A DNA stretch of 64,000 nt from Xanthomonas sp. AM6. GTDB lineage: Bacteria > Pseudomonadota > Gammaproteobacteria > Xanthomonadales > Xanthomonadaceae. This document shows, piece after piece, positions 43,542 through 52,754 of the stretch. Position 1 is the first letter of the stretch. The number at the start of each line of letters is the position of its first letter. The notes under the pieces were generated by a model. It searched no databases, was not told the DNA's origin, and saw only the letters and a program-made list of their open reading frames with translations. Where the stretch lies: positions 4,552,501-4,616,500 of the forward strand of contig NZ_CP106869.1 of the NCBI RefSeq assembly GCF_025665335.1, read 5' to 3'. The position numbers and the translations under genes were made by a program.

Positions 43542-44741
43542 TCACACCAACTGCAGATCCCGCACACGCGCCTGCGGAAACACCTGCTGCAACTGCGACG
43601 GCGACAACCCCCACATGCGGCGCAGCAGCCCGGCCAACAGGTCGCGGTAATTGGTCAGCACCGGATAGTCGCGATCCTGGAACAGCTTCTCCCTGCTCAC
43701 CGCGACCTGCTCGCCGGCGATGCGCCCGCCATTGACCGCGCCGCCCATCACCCAGTACGTGGTGCCGTGGCCGTGGTCGGTGCCCTTGTCGCCGTTCTCG
43801 CGGAAGGTGCGGCCGAACTCGGACAGCACCACCACCACGGTGTTGCGCCATTCCGGCCCCAGCGCCTCGGCATACGCCGCCAGGCCCTCGGACAGGTTGC
43901 CCAGGTTGGTGGCCAGCGGGCCGTCGGTGCTGCCCTGGTTGACGTGCGTGTCCCAGCCGCCGACGTCGACGAAGCCGAGCCGGTAGCGCTCGCGCATCAG
44001 CGTGGCGATGCGCCGGGTCTCGTCGGCGAAGGTGCGGGCGCTGGCGGCGCCGCGGTTGGCCTGCTGCATCTCGTCCTGCAGCGCCTGCGACACCTGCTGG
44101 CGCAGCGCCAGGCCGTGCGCGGCGCTGGCCAGCGGCGTGCCCTGGTACATCTGCGCCAGGATCCCGGCCTGGCGCTGGTCGAAGGCCGGCGCGGGAGTGC
44201 GCTTGAGCGACAGGTTGGGGATGTCGCCGCCGCCCTGGAAGCTCAGCGGCAGCGAATCGGTGAAGGCGATCGCCGGGGTGCCGGTGGCCACCTGCGACAG
44301 CCGCGCCAGGAACCCGGAGCGGTAGTCGCTGCGCTGCCCGGCCGGCTGCCCGGCCTCGATGCTGTCCTGGGTCTCGAAGTGGCTGCGCGACAGGTCGTCG
44401 GTGCCGGCGAACGGCACGAACGCCAGCTGCCTGTCGTTCCACAGCGGCAGCAAGGTGTCGCGCAGCCGCGGGTTCAATCCCCACTGCGCGTCCAGCGCGA
44501 TGGCGCTGTTCGGGTTGCCCGGATCCGGCCGCGCGATCGCCAGGGTCGGCCGCGCCGCGTAGTAGAAATCGCTGGCGCAGGGAACCAGCAGGTTGTTGCT
44601 GTCGTAGCCGCCGCGCAGGAACACCACCAGCAGGCGCGGCGACGGCGCCGGCGCGGCGAACAGGCGCCCGGCGAACGGCAGGCTGGCGGCCGCGGCGGCG
44701 GAGGCGGAGGCGGAGGCGAACAGGAAATGGCGGCGGTGCAT
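43542..44741 (-). CDS. DUF1501 domain-containing protein
   Basis: Protein of 399 residues with an N-terminal export signal (MHRRHFLFASASASAAAAAS), which starts with RRHF and may be a Tat-type signal. The DUF1501 domain shows VVFLRGGYDSNNLLVP, FAGTDDLSRSHFETQDSIE, VGGWDTHVNQG, VVVLSEFGRTFRENGDKGTDHGHGTTYWVMGG. This is a sulfatase/alkaline phosphatase-like fold with likely metal-binding Asp/His residues. The function is unknown. It lies 63 bp downstream of a DUF1800 gene, its near-universal partner. Confidence 0.9.
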   Translation of the reverse strand: MHRRHFLFASASASAAAAASLPFAGRLFAAPAPSPRLLVVFLRGGYDSNNLLVPCASDFYYAARPTLAIARPDPGNPNSAIALDAQWGLNPRLRDTLLPLWNDRQLAFVPFAGTDDLSRSHFETQDSIEAGQPAGQRSDYRSGFLARLSQVATGTPAIAFTDSLPLSFQGGGDIPNLSLKRTPAPAFDQRQAGILAQMYQGTPLASAAHGLALRQQVSQALQDEMQQANRGAASARTFADETRRIATLMRERYRLGFVDVGGWDTHVNQGSTDGPLATNLGNLSEGLAAYAEALGPEWRNTVVVVLSEFGRTFRENGDKGTDHGHGTTYWVMGGAVNGGRIAGEQVAVSREKLFQDRDYPVLTNYRDLLAGLLRRMWGLSPSQLQQVFPQARVRDLQLV

Positions 44742-44804
44742 GGCGGGGATCTCCGTGATCGCCGGACGCGGCGACGAGCGCTGCGCCCGGCGCTATGGGC
44801 CGGA

Positions 44805-46388
44805 TCAGCGGTAGTTGAAGTCGGGCGATGACAGCAGGAACGCGTTCCACTCCTGCTGCGAGCGTGCCTGCGCCAGCGCCTGGCGGGTGGCCTCGCCGAG
44901 CTGCGGTTCGATCGCCTGGTAGTACAGCGGCGTGGTCAGTCGCGGAAAGCCGCCGCGCTGCTGGCCGTCGCTGGTGAACAGCTGGGTGTTGCCGCCGCCG
45001 ATCGCCCGCGCGATCTCGAAGCGCTGCGCCATCTGCCCGGAACTGTTCCAGGCGCTGGACTGCAGCGGCCAGCCGTCGGGAGTGATGCGGCCGTAGCTCG
45101 GCTCGCCCATCTGGCTCAACCAGCCCAGCAGCGGCTGCGGATTGACGATGGTCTGCCCGTCGTAGGCCAGGCGCAGCGAGGACACCAGGAAGCGGTACGG
45201 ATCCTTGAACTTGTGCGGCGCGCCGGCGGCCATCTCCGGCGCGGCGAACATCACCTGCAGCACGGCGGCGATATCGCCGTCGCTGCGCTGGAACGCGCGC
45301 GCCATCTTCTCCACCAGCGCCGGCGGCGGATCGTCGGCGACGAAGTACTCGGCCAGGCGCCGCGACACGAAGTGCGCGCATGCGGATTGGCGCACGATCA
45401 GCTGCACCGCGCGCTGCACCTCGTCGAAACCGCCGCCGGCGATGCGCTGGCCGAGCAGGGTCTTGTCGCCGGGCTGGTGCCGCGCCGGATTGAACTCGAA
45501 CGCGCCGCGGCGCAGGTATTGCGCCTGCTGCGGCGGCGCCAGCTTCGGCGGATCGCGGTTGGGCGGGGCGATGCCGGCGCCGGTGAGGATCAGCGCCAGC
45601 TGCTGCACGTCGCGCTGGCCGTAGCCGCCATCCACGCCCAGCGTGTGCAGCTCCATCAGTTCGCGCGCGTAGTTCTCGTTGACCTTGCCCTTGGCGTTCT
45701 GCGCGTTGTCCAGGTATTCGAGCATGGCCGGGCTCTGCAGCGTGGCCATCACCAGGTCGGAGAACTTGCCCAGCGCGTGCGGGCGGATCGCGTTGTCGGT
45801 GTAGTCGGCGACGGTCCAGCGCAGGCGGCCCTTGTCGGCGAACACGCTGAAATGGTTGAGCCAGAACCACACCATCTGCTCGCGCAGCTGGTCGCGCGAA
45901 TACACCGCCCGCAGCAGCTGCGCCTGCCGCGCCTGCGCCAGCAGCGCGTCGGCGCGCTGCCGCAAGGCCTTCTTCGCCGCGACCTTGGCTTCGCCGTCGG
46001 GCATCGCCTTGATGGACTGCTGGCGCGCATCCAGCTGCCTGAGCAGTTCCTGCACCGGCGTGTGCAGCGCTTCGTAGCCGTCCAGCTGCGCGCGCACCGG
46101 CGCCGGCAGCGCGGCGTCGCCGCTGGCGGCCTGCAGCTGCTCGCGCAGGTAGCGCTTGCGCCCGTCGCGCTGCAGCTGCGCCACGCTGGCGCTGTCCAGG
46201 CCGGTGGTCATCGATTGCAGCCAGCGCGCATCGTCGCGTTCGAGCACCTTCTGGCTGCCGGCGATGGCGGCCACGGTGAACAGCACCAGCAGCAACGACA
46301 GCAGCAACCGTTGCGCGTTGCGCAATGCGCGCCGCCCATGCACGCGCAGGCGCAGGCGCGATGCGGGACGAAGCCGGGGCTCGGGCAT
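44805..46388 (-). CDS. DUF1800 domain-containing protein
   Basis: Protein of 527 residues with an N-terminal membrane segment (about 27-45, LLLSLLLVLFTVAAIAGS). The DUF1800 region contains QMVWFWLNHFSVFADKGRLRWTVADYTDNAIRPHALG, ENYARELMELHTLGVDGGYGQRDVQQLALILTG, and RRLAEYFVADDPP. The function of the family is unknown, although it co-occurs with DUF1501 proteins across many phyla. The pair probably acts together outside the cytoplasm. Confidence 0.9.
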   Translation of the reverse strand: MPEPRLRPASRLRLRVHGRRALRNAQRLLLSLLLVLFTVAAIAGSQKVLERDDARWLQSMTTGLDSASVAQLQRDGRKRYLREQLQAASGDAALPAPVRAQLDGYEALHTPVQELLRQLDARQQSIKAMPDGEAKVAAKKALRQRADALLAQARQAQLLRAVYSRDQLREQMVWFWLNHFSVFADKGRLRWTVADYTDNAIRPHALGKFSDLVMATLQSPAMLEYLDNAQNAKGKVNENYARELMELHTLGVDGGYGQRDVQQLALILTGAGIAPPNRDPPKLAPPQQAQYLRRGAFEFNPARHQPGDKTLLGQRIAGGGFDEVQRAVQLIVRQSACAHFVSRRLAEYFVADDPPPALVEKMARAFQRSDGDIAAVLQVMFAAPEMAAGAPHKFKDPYRFLVSSLRLAYDGQTIVNPQPLLGWLSQMGEPSYGRITPDGWPLQSSAWNSSGQMAQRFEIARAIGGGNTQLFTSDGQQRGGFPRLTTPLYYQAIEPQLGEATRQALAQARSQQEWNAFLLSSPDFNYR

Positions 46389-46530
46389 GCGGCGCTCCTT
46401 GATCGGGAAACCGTGCGTGACGATCCGCGCAGTATCCGCGCACAGCCAGCGCGCGCGTTAAGCGGATGTCGGAAAGCGCTGCGACATTCGCACGGGATTC
46501 ACCCTCGCGACAACGCAGGTCGAACGCCGG

Positions 46531-47946
46531 CTACAGGCCGGGCGGCAGCGTCACCAGGAAGCGCGCGCCACCCAGTTCCTCGGAGCGGCTCACCTGCAGT
46601 TCGCCGCGGTAGCCCTTGACCAGGTCCTGCACGATGGCCAGGCCGATGCCGTGGCCGTGCACGCGCTCGTCGCCGCGTACGCCGCGCTGCAGGATGTGCG
46701 CGACTTCCTCCGGCGCGATGCCGGGGCCATCGTCCTCCACCGACAGCACCAGCCCGGCGCGGCGGCTGCCGGCGGCCGGGGCCGGGCGCACGCTCAGCAG
46801 CACCCGCCGCCGCGCCCACTTGAAGGCGTTCTCGAGCAGGTTGCCGAGCAGTTCCTGCAGGTCGCCGGGCTCGCCGTGGAAACGCGCGCTCGGCTCGATG
46901 TCGAACTCGCACAGCACGCCCTTGGCCGCGTACACCTTCTCCAGGCCGCGCACGATCTCCTCGGCATTGGGTTCGATCGGCAGCGGCGCGGAGAACAGCT
47001 TGTGGCCGCTGGAGGCGGCGCGGCTGAGCTGGTAGGTCACCAGGTTGTTCATGCGCCGCAGCTGCGCGTCCAGTTCCTCGCGCAGCTCGGGGCCGTCGTT
47101 GCCGCTGTCGAGCTGGGTGCGCAGCACCGCCAGCGGCGTCTTCAGGCTGTGCGCCAGGTCGGCCAGGGTGTTGCGCTGGCGGTCCAGGTTCTCGCGCTCG
47201 CTCTCGATGAAGGCGTTGATGCTGTCGGTCAGCGGTTCCAGTTCGCGCGGATGGCGGTCGCCCATGCGCACCGCTTCGCCGCGCTGCACCTTGGTCAGCT
47301 CGTTGATCACCCGCCGCAGCGGGCGCAGGCTCCATTGCAGGATGAAGGCCTGCAGCAGCAGCAGGATCAGCCCGGCGCCGCCGAGGTTGAACCACACCCG
47401 GCCGCGGAACACGCGCAGCTGCGCGCCCAGCGCGCGGGTGTCCTCCATGACGTAGATGGTGACCGGGGTTTCCTTGTCGCGGCGCACGTAGGCCAGGCCG
47501 ATGCCGTAGCGGTAGACCTCGCCTTCGCTGCCGTCGATCTGGGTCATCGGCCAGGGGCCGTCGAAGGTTTCCTGGCGCGGTTCGAGCATGCCGCCCTTGG
47601 GCGGCAGCGGGCCCTCGCTGGACATCGAGATCCAGCGTTCGTTGGGCATCACGATCTGCGCGTACAGACCGCTGCCGGGCCGGTCGAAATGCGGGTCCGG
47701 CGGCGGCTTGTCGTTGTTGATGTACAGCGAGCCGTCGCGCGCCACGTCGACGTTGTTGGCGTAGGCGGTGGCGTAGCTCTTCAGGCGTTCGCGCAGGTTG
47801 CTCAGCGCGGTGTCGGCGAAGGCCTGGTCCAGCGCGTAGCCGGCCGCGGCCAGGAACGCCACCAGGCTCAGGCTGGCCGCCAACAACTGGCGCGCCTGCA
47901 GCGAACGCGGGCGCCAGCGCTTGTACCACCTGGGTCGTGCCACCAC
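46531..47946 (-). CDS. phoQ: Sensor histidine kinase PhoQ
   Basis: Kinase of 471 residues. TM1 lies at about 20-42, a periplasmic sensor at 43-184, and TM2 at about 185-205. A HAMP-like linker follows, then HisKA with His266 in LADLAHSLKTPLAVLRTQL. The ATPase domain has the N box LLGNLLENAFKWA, VEDDGPGIAPEE and GHGIGLAIVQDLVKGY. It follows phoP by 40 bp. PhoQ of xanthomonads senses low Mg/Ca and is tied to virulence; that ligand is inferred from the family, since the periplasmic domain is not strongly acidic. Confidence 0.92.
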   Translation of the reverse strand: MVARPRWYKRWRPRSLQARQLLAASLSLVAFLAAAGYALDQAFADTALSNLRERLKSYATAYANNVDVARDGSLYINNDKPPPDPHFDRPGSGLYAQIVMPNERWISMSSEGPLPPKGGMLEPRQETFDGPWPMTQIDGSEGEVYRYGIGLAYVRRDKETPVTIYVMEDTRALGAQLRVFRGRVWFNLGGAGLILLLLQAFILQWSLRPLRRVINELTKVQRGEAVRMGDRHPRELEPLTDSINAFIESERENLDRQRNTLADLAHSLKTPLAVLRTQLDSGNDGPELREELDAQLRRMNNLVTYQLSRAASSGHKLFSAPLPIEPNAEEIVRGLEKVYAAKGVLCEFDIEPSARFHGEPGDLQELLGNLLENAFKWARRRVLLSVRPAPAAGSRRAGLVLSVEDDGPGIAPEEVAHILQRGVRGDERVHGHGIGLAIVQDLVKGYRGELQVSRSEELGGARFLVTLPPGL

Positions 47947-47986
47947 GCCGTCGCGTCCTTCGCTTGCTCGTCGCAGGCGCGTGGGA

Positions 47987-48670
47987 TCAGCCTTCGGTGC
48001 GCGGGATGGCGAAGCGGTAACCGCGGCCGCGCACGGTCTCGATCGGCTTCAGCTCGCCATCGGGGTCCAGCTTCTTGCGCAGGCGGCCGATGAACACTTC
48101 CAGCACGTTGGAGTCGCGGTCGAAGTCCTGCTGGTAGATGTGCTCGGTGAGGTCGGCCTTGGAGACCAGTTCGCCGGCATGCATCATCAGGTATTCGAGC
48201 ACCTTGTATTCGTAGCTGGTCAGATCGACGTTGCTGCCGCTGACGCTGACCGTCTGCGCCGCCAGGTCCAGCGCCACCGGGCCGCATTCCAGGGTCGGCT
48301 TGCTCCAGCCCGCGGCCCGGCGCAGCAGCGCGTTGACCCGCGCCAGCAGCTCTTCGACGTGGAACGGCTTGACCAGGTAGTCGTCGGCGCCCTGCTTCAG
48401 GCCCTCGACCTTGTCCTGCCAGCTCGAACGCGCGGTGAGGATCAGCACCGGGAACTTCTTGCCTTCGTCGCGCAGCGCCTTGATCAGCTCCATGCCCGAC
48501 ATCTTCGGCAGGCCGAGGTCGATGATGCCCACGTCGAAGGGCACTTCGCGGCCCATGTACAGGCCTTCCTCGCCATCCTGCGCCGCGTCCACCGCAAACC
48601 CCTCGCGCTTGAGGCGAGCCGCCAGGGTCTCGCGCAGGGGGGCTTCGTCTTCGACCAGAAGGATACGCAT
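47987..48670 (-). CDS. phoP: Response regulator PhoP
   Basis: OmpR-family regulator of 227 residues. The receiver has the acidic VEDE pair, phosphoacceptor Asp51 in VGIIDLGLPKMSG, LTARSSWQDKVEGLKQGADDY and Lys in YLVKPFHVEE. The winged-helix domain includes LTSYEYKVLEYLMMHAGELVSKADL and VFIGRLRKKLDPD...VRGRGYRF. It is followed directly by its kinase gene and preceded by a PepSY-like gene, forming a three-gene unit. CTAGGGAGAG precedes the ATG. Confidence 0.95.
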   Translation of the reverse strand: MRILLVEDEAPLRETLAARLKREGFAVDAAQDGEEGLYMGREVPFDVGIIDLGLPKMSGMELIKALRDEGKKFPVLILTARSSWQDKVEGLKQGADDYLVKPFHVEELLARVNALLRRAAGWSKPTLECGPVALDLAAQTVSVSGSNVDLTSYEYKVLEYLMMHAGELVSKADLTEHIYQQDFDRDSNVLEVFIGRLRKKLDPDGELKPIETVRGRGYRFAIPRTEG

Positions 48671-48751
48671 GAACTCTCCCTAGTTACTTCTTTACGGATG
48701 GCCGACGGCCGGGGCATTGGGGTGATGCAAGCTGAACCAAACTATCCGGGT

Positions 48752-49135
48752 TCAGGGGTTATCGTCGCGTGGTGGTTGCTGCGGGTCGATCGGGCGCGGC
48801 ACGCGTGGCGGCACGGCGCCCGGTTGCGGGTCGTCCATGTAGCGCACGCGCCCGCGCCCGTCCATGTACTTGACCCGGTTGATGTCGCGCCCGTCGAACG
48901 GCACGCGCTCGGCACCCAGGATCTGCCCACCGGTGGAGCGCTGCACCCGGCGCACCGCATCGGACAGCGAGCTGCCATGGTAGTCGCGCGCCCGGGCCGC
49001 CTCGCGGGCCTGGGCGATGCCAGGACCCGGCGGACCCGGCTGCTGCGCCCAGCCATCGCCGACGGCCGTGAGCGCGAGTGCGATCACGGCGGCGGTGCGG
49101 CAGCGGCGGAGAGTGGCAGAGGTCACGACTGGCAT
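48752..49135 (-). CDS. Secreted PepSY-like protein upstream of phoPQ
   Basis: Protein of 127 residues with a signal peptide (about 1-31, ending VGDGWAQ). A small domain follows that resembles PepSY: LSDAVRRVQRSTGGQILGAERVPFDGRDINRVKYMDGRGRVRYMDD. The tail is proline-rich. PepSY domains often modulate peptidases or kinases in the periplasm. It lies 81 bp upstream of phoP on the same strand, so a role in PhoPQ signalling is a reasonable guess, not a demonstrated one. The start MPVVTSATL at 49135 fits the signal peptide. Confidence 0.75.
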   Translation of the reverse strand: MPVVTSATLRRCRTAAVIALALTAVGDGWAQQPGPPGPGIAQAREAARARDYHGSSLSDAVRRVQRSTGGQILGAERVPFDGRDINRVKYMDGRGRVRYMDDPQPGAVPPRVPRPIDPQQPPRDDNP

Positions 49136-49491
49136 CCTAACGGACTGATCGGAAACGTTCAAAAGTTGTGAAACGTGCCGCATGGCAACGGCGGCACGAT
49201 TCCGCAAAATCGAGCCAAATTCTTGATTTTTCGGGGTGAATCCGATCTGAACTTTTCCGGCCCGGGCCGTCATCGTTCAGTCAAATGAACTCCCCTTTCC
49301 GATGCGGCAGGCCGCCATCGACAGTGTCCGGCCCCGCCCCCGCGGGGCTCTGCCGGTCCCCTTGCGGCGGCAGTGGCCGCCATTACAACCTGAACAAAGT
49401 AACTGAACGCCTATCCCAAAAGCAGCATTGGCGTCTTGCCGCTGAAGGGAATGGAGGGCGGACGCCCAGGACAACGCGACCGCGAAAGCCG
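49136..49491. other. 356-bp intergenic stretch holding the phoPQ-unit promoter
   Basis: It includes AT-rich DNA around 49140-49260 upstream of the PepSY-like gene, where a promoter is expected. No clear PhoP direct repeat could be identified. The part from 49280 to 49490 holds no gene. Confidence 0.4.
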
Positions 49492-50511
49492 CTACGCCGC
49501 GGCGCGTGCCCCGCCCTCGGTCAGTTGCAACGCCTGTTCCAGCAGCGTCCAGTCCGCGCCCGGCCGATGCGCGCCTTCGCTGAGCACCTGGCGGAACGCG
49601 CGGCCGCCCGGCTGGCCGTGGAACAGGCCGAGCAGATGGCGCGCGATGTGCTTGAGCGCCACGCCGTCGGCCAGGCGCGCCTCGACGTAGGGCCGCAGCG
49701 CACGCAGCAGCTCGGCGCGCGGCCGCGGCGCGGCGCCGGTCAGGGCCGCGTCCAGCCGGTGCAGCACGTAGGGATCGTGGTAGGCCGCACGCCCCAGCAT
49801 CACTCCGTCCACCGCCTCCAGCTGCGCCTGCGCCGTGGCCACCTCGGCCAGCCCGCCATTGAGCACGATCTGCAACTGCGGGCGCTCGCGCTTGAGCCGA
49901 TGCGCCCACTCGTAGCGCAACGGCGGCACCTCGCGGTTCTCCTTCGGCGACAGGCCCTGCAGCCACGCGTTGCGCGCGTGCACCACGAACAACCCGCAAC
50001 CGGCGGCGGCGACCTCGTCGACGAAGGCGAGGAAGACCGCGTAGTCGTCGTCCTGGTCCACGCCCAGCCGGCACTTCACCGTGACCGGGATGTCCACCGC
50101 CTGCACCATCGCCGCCACGCACTCGGCGACCAGCGCCGGCTCGCGCATCAGGCAGGCGCCGAAGCGCCCGGCCTGGACCCGGTCGGACGGGCAGCCGCAA
50201 TTGAGATTGACCTCGTCGTAGCCCCACTCCTGGCCGATCCGCGCCGCCTGCGCCAGCAACGCCGGATCGCTGCCGCCCAGTTGCAGGGCCAACGGATGCT
50301 CGACCGCATCGAAGCCCAGCAAGCGCGCGCGATCGCCCAGCACCACCGCATTGGCGTGCACCATCTCGGTATACAGCCGCGCCGACGGCGCCAGCAGCCG
50401 GTGGAACACGCGGCAGTGGCGATCGGTCCAGTCCATCATCGGCGCGACGGACAGGCGCAGCGAGGCGGCGTAGCGCGCGGACAGGTCGGAGGTCGGGAGC
50501 GGAAGCGTCAT
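49492..50511 (-). CDS. dusA: tRNA-dihydrouridine synthase A
   Basis: Flavoenzyme of 339 residues that reduces U20/U20a in tRNA. The family motif SVAPMMDWTDRHCRVFHRLL is at the N-terminus, the catalytic Cys in EVNLNCGCPSDRVQAG near residue 103, then KCRLGVD, FVVHARNAWLQGLSPKENREVPPLRYE, and the FMN-binding VLNGGL. The gene is intact. Its 5' end and upstream DNA are duplicated at 59514-59692, which shows that an element integrated here and that the first residues and promoter are now supplied by the element's own DNA. Confidence 0.95.
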   Translation of the reverse strand: MTLPLPTSDLSARYAASLRLSVAPMMDWTDRHCRVFHRLLAPSARLYTEMVHANAVVLGDRARLLGFDAVEHPLALQLGGSDPALLAQAARIGQEWGYDEVNLNCGCPSDRVQAGRFGACLMREPALVAECVAAMVQAVDIPVTVKCRLGVDQDDDYAVFLAFVDEVAAAGCGLFVVHARNAWLQGLSPKENREVPPLRYEWAHRLKRERPQLQIVLNGGLAEVATAQAQLEAVDGVMLGRAAYHDPYVLHRLDAALTGAAPRPRAELLRALRPYVEARLADGVALKHIARHLLGLFHGQPGGRAFRQVLSEGAHRPGADWTLLEQALQLTEGGARAAA

Positions 50512-50605
50512 CGGGTGCGGCGGTGCTGCGCTGTCGCCCCGGGGGCTTTAGCGGCAGATCATTGCTTTTGGGATCAACAGCTTACACGTTTACCGCGAAC
50601 GCTGC
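50423..50605. repeat. Left direct repeat: dusA 5' end and upstream DNA (attL side)
   Basis: These 183 bp align with 59514-59692. The first 38 bp are identical; the rest is about 85-90 % identical, with a 6-bp deletion in the other copy. The repeat covers the first about 30 codons of dusA and roughly 95 bp upstream, including the GGGATCAACAGCTTACACGT promoter-proximal block. Confidence 0.85.
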
Positions 50606-50776
50606 CGGGCGCAGCGCTGACCCAGAGAGGGAAGAGCCGAAGAGACTCGCCGCCATCCGGACCGGCAAAAGCGGACTCGGCCTCTACCGACGCACATGTC
50701 CGCTTCCGCCGGAAGCAGACCTTCAGGAACCCACCATCAAGCCACGCCGCGAAACGGCGCCGGTCCGGATGCATCG

Positions 50777-51127
50777 TCAGGGCGCATCCGGTCCCCAGTC
50801 CGTGACTGCCAGGAATCTCTCGGACTCCGGCGTCTTCTCGAAGGCACTGCCCTCCGGCGCCTCGAGAAACGGGACGATGCTTGGATCGTAGTTCGCAATG
50901 GTGTTGACGTCGTAGATGCCATGGTTGTCCGGGTCGTCCATGTAAGCGCCGTCCTCGAACCCGGACATGAACCGCCAACCGCTGTCCATCTCGTTGTTCG
51001 GGGCTTCCCGATACATGAATCGGACGGGATAGCCGTCGACCGTGATCTTGTCCGTGGCGATGCAGGCGCCGTAACCCTCTGCCACCGGTTTGATCTGGCC
51101 GGCGGAGCGCTGGAACTGTTTGGTCAT
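50777..51127 (-). CDS. DUF2185 / Imm33-type protein
   Basis: Protein of 116 residues. The C-terminal two thirds match the DUF2185 pattern: GACIATDKITVDGYPVRFMYREAPNNEMDSGWRFMSG, then YMDDPDNHGIYDVNTIANYDPSIVPFLEAP and GSAFEKT. Members of this family act as immunity proteins (Imm33) in polymorphic toxin systems or as stand-alone proteins of unknown role. No toxin gene is adjacent. It lies inside the dusA island. AGGCACGAC upstream of the ATG is a weak ribosome site. Confidence 0.85.
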   Translation of the reverse strand: MTKQFQRSAGQIKPVAEGYGACIATDKITVDGYPVRFMYREAPNNEMDSGWRFMSGFEDGAYMDDPDNHGIYDVNTIANYDPSIVPFLEAPEGSAFEKTPESERFLAVTDWGPDAP

Positions 51128-51237
51128 GCGTCGTGCCTGCCTGATCGCGCGATCGTCGCATCCGATTATACGAGTTGCCGACGGCGCGCCCTGTGCGCGC
51201 ACTATCTTTCGACACCACGCGCTCTCAGCATTCGACC

Positions 51238-52632
51238 TCAAGCCACGCTTTCCTGCAGCGACCTGCGCAAGACTTCGTAGACGCGCCGGTCGGAACATTG
51301 GGCGACGTTGAAACGGAAGAACGCATCGCCCGCTTCGCTCAGGCTGAAGGTGCTTCCCGGCGCGAGAACCACACCGTGTTTCAATGCCACGCGCGCCACC
51401 TTGACCGCGCTGGCGCCGTCCGGGAGCCGGCTCCACAGATACATGCCTTCGCCAGGCTCGGCCCATGGCGTGATGCCGACACTCTCCAGCTTGCGCCGGA
51501 CGTTCGGCATGGCGCGCGCCAGCCGTTGCCGCAGTGTCTCCACATGGCGTCGATAGCCGCCATCGCGCAACATCGAGTAGACCAGTTCCGATGCCAGGCG
51601 GCCGCTGCCGAACGCGGTGGCGATCTTCAGATCGGTCAGTGCGTCGATCCAGTCCGCACGCGCGGCGATATAGCCGCAGCGAACCGACGCCGACAGGGTC
51701 TTGGAAAAACTCCCGACCTGGATGACGTGCTGCAGGCCATCGAATGCCGCGAGCCTGGCCGAGGGCACCGACTGGAACTCGGCGAAGATGTCGTCCTCGA
51801 TGATTGTCACACCGTGCTGCTCCGCCGCCTTCAGCACACGGTGCGCGGTCGCCGGCGACAGCGTGGCGCCCGTGGGATTGTGCAGCGCCGAATTGGTCAG
51901 GTACAGGCGCGGCTTGTGTCGGAGCACGGCGCCTTCGAACGCGTCCACGTCCGGCCCGTTCGGGGTGTAGGGCACGCCCACCACAGTTGCCCGGTGCGCG
52001 CGCAGCAGCGCATGGAAATTGAAATAGCAGGGATCGTCCACCAGCACCGTGTCGCCAGGCTCAAGCAGGAAGCGGCAAGCCAGGTCGACAGCATGCGTGC
52101 CCGATTCCACCAGCAGGATCTGGTCGGCGTCGGCCTCGACGGCGCGGTCGGCCAGCCTGCGGGCCAGCAGTTGCCGTAGCCCAGGATGACCGAGCGGCGT
52201 GGCGTAATCGGCTAGCTCGGCATCGTCCAGCTTCGCCGATGCCCTGAGCGCGCGCCGGATGCTCTCCTGCGGCATCCAGTCCGACGGCAGCCAACCGCAG
52301 CTCGGTTTCAACAACCCCTCCTGGCCGCTCAACGACTGGTGTGCGACCCATAGCGGATCGACGTCGCGATCCGCCCTCGGATTGCCGGGAGCCAGAGAAA
52401 GCACTGCCTTGCGCTGGGGAACGTAGAACCCCGAGCCGGGCCGGGCGAGGATGGCGCCCTCGGCTGCGAGCCGGTCATACGCCTCGACGACTGTCGACTT
52501 GGACACCCCCAGGCTCTCGGCAAGCCCTCTGATCGAAGGAAGCCGGGCACCCGGCGGAAGTTGGCACCGATCGATGCGCTTGCGGATGTCGCCGACCACG
52601 CGCGCAGTCAGCGTTTCTGGCTTGGCGTTCAT
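51238..52632 (-). CDS. MocR-type transcriptional regulator (GntR HTH + aminotransferase fold)
   Basis: Regulator of 464 residues. The N-terminal GntR winged helix (TARVVGDIRKRIDRCQLPPGARLPSIRGLAESLGVSKSTVVEAYDRLAAEG) is joined to a fold-type I aminotransferase domain. PLP-binding residues are visible in SGTHAVDLACRFLL, DDPCYFNF, HNPTGATLSP, and the Schiff-base lysine in VGSFSKTLSASVRCGYI. MocR proteins use PLP or amino-acid adducts as effectors. It diverges from an EamA exporter gene, and a palindrome in the 122-bp spacer is a likely operator. The pair is a typical effector-export module. Confidence 0.92.
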   Translation of the reverse strand: MNAKPETLTARVVGDIRKRIDRCQLPPGARLPSIRGLAESLGVSKSTVVEAYDRLAAEGAILARPGSGFYVPQRKAVLSLAPGNPRADRDVDPLWVAHQSLSGQEGLLKPSCGWLPSDWMPQESIRRALRASAKLDDAELADYATPLGHPGLRQLLARRLADRAVEADADQILLVESGTHAVDLACRFLLEPGDTVLVDDPCYFNFHALLRAHRATVVGVPYTPNGPDVDAFEGAVLRHKPRLYLTNSALHNPTGATLSPATAHRVLKAAEQHGVTIIEDDIFAEFQSVPSARLAAFDGLQHVIQVGSFSKTLSASVRCGYIAARADWIDALTDLKIATAFGSGRLASELVYSMLRDGGYRRHVETLRQRLARAMPNVRRKLESVGITPWAEPGEGMYLWSRLPDGASAVKVARVALKHGVVLAPGSTFSLSEAGDAFFRFNVAQCSDRRVYEVLRRSLQESVA

Positions 52633-52664
52633 ACGCGATCCGATGTGTACCGACCAATGGACCA

Positions 52665-52685
52665 GTACAGTTCTATTGACTGTAC
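52665..52685. promoter_or_regulatory. Candidate MocR operator in divergent intergenic region
   Basis: GTACAG (52665-52670), 9 bp, then CTGTAC (52680-52685) form a perfect inverted repeat. TGGACCAGTACAG and TTGACTGTAC also resemble a direct/inverted set of half sites, and the TTGAC at 52676 could be a -35 box. It is midway between the regulator and exporter starts. Confidence 0.5.
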
Positions 52686-52754
52686 CCATGATTGTCCCTG
52701 CCCACCGCCTTGGCAACTGCCGAGCATGAGCGCATCCAAGACCCGGGAACGGCG

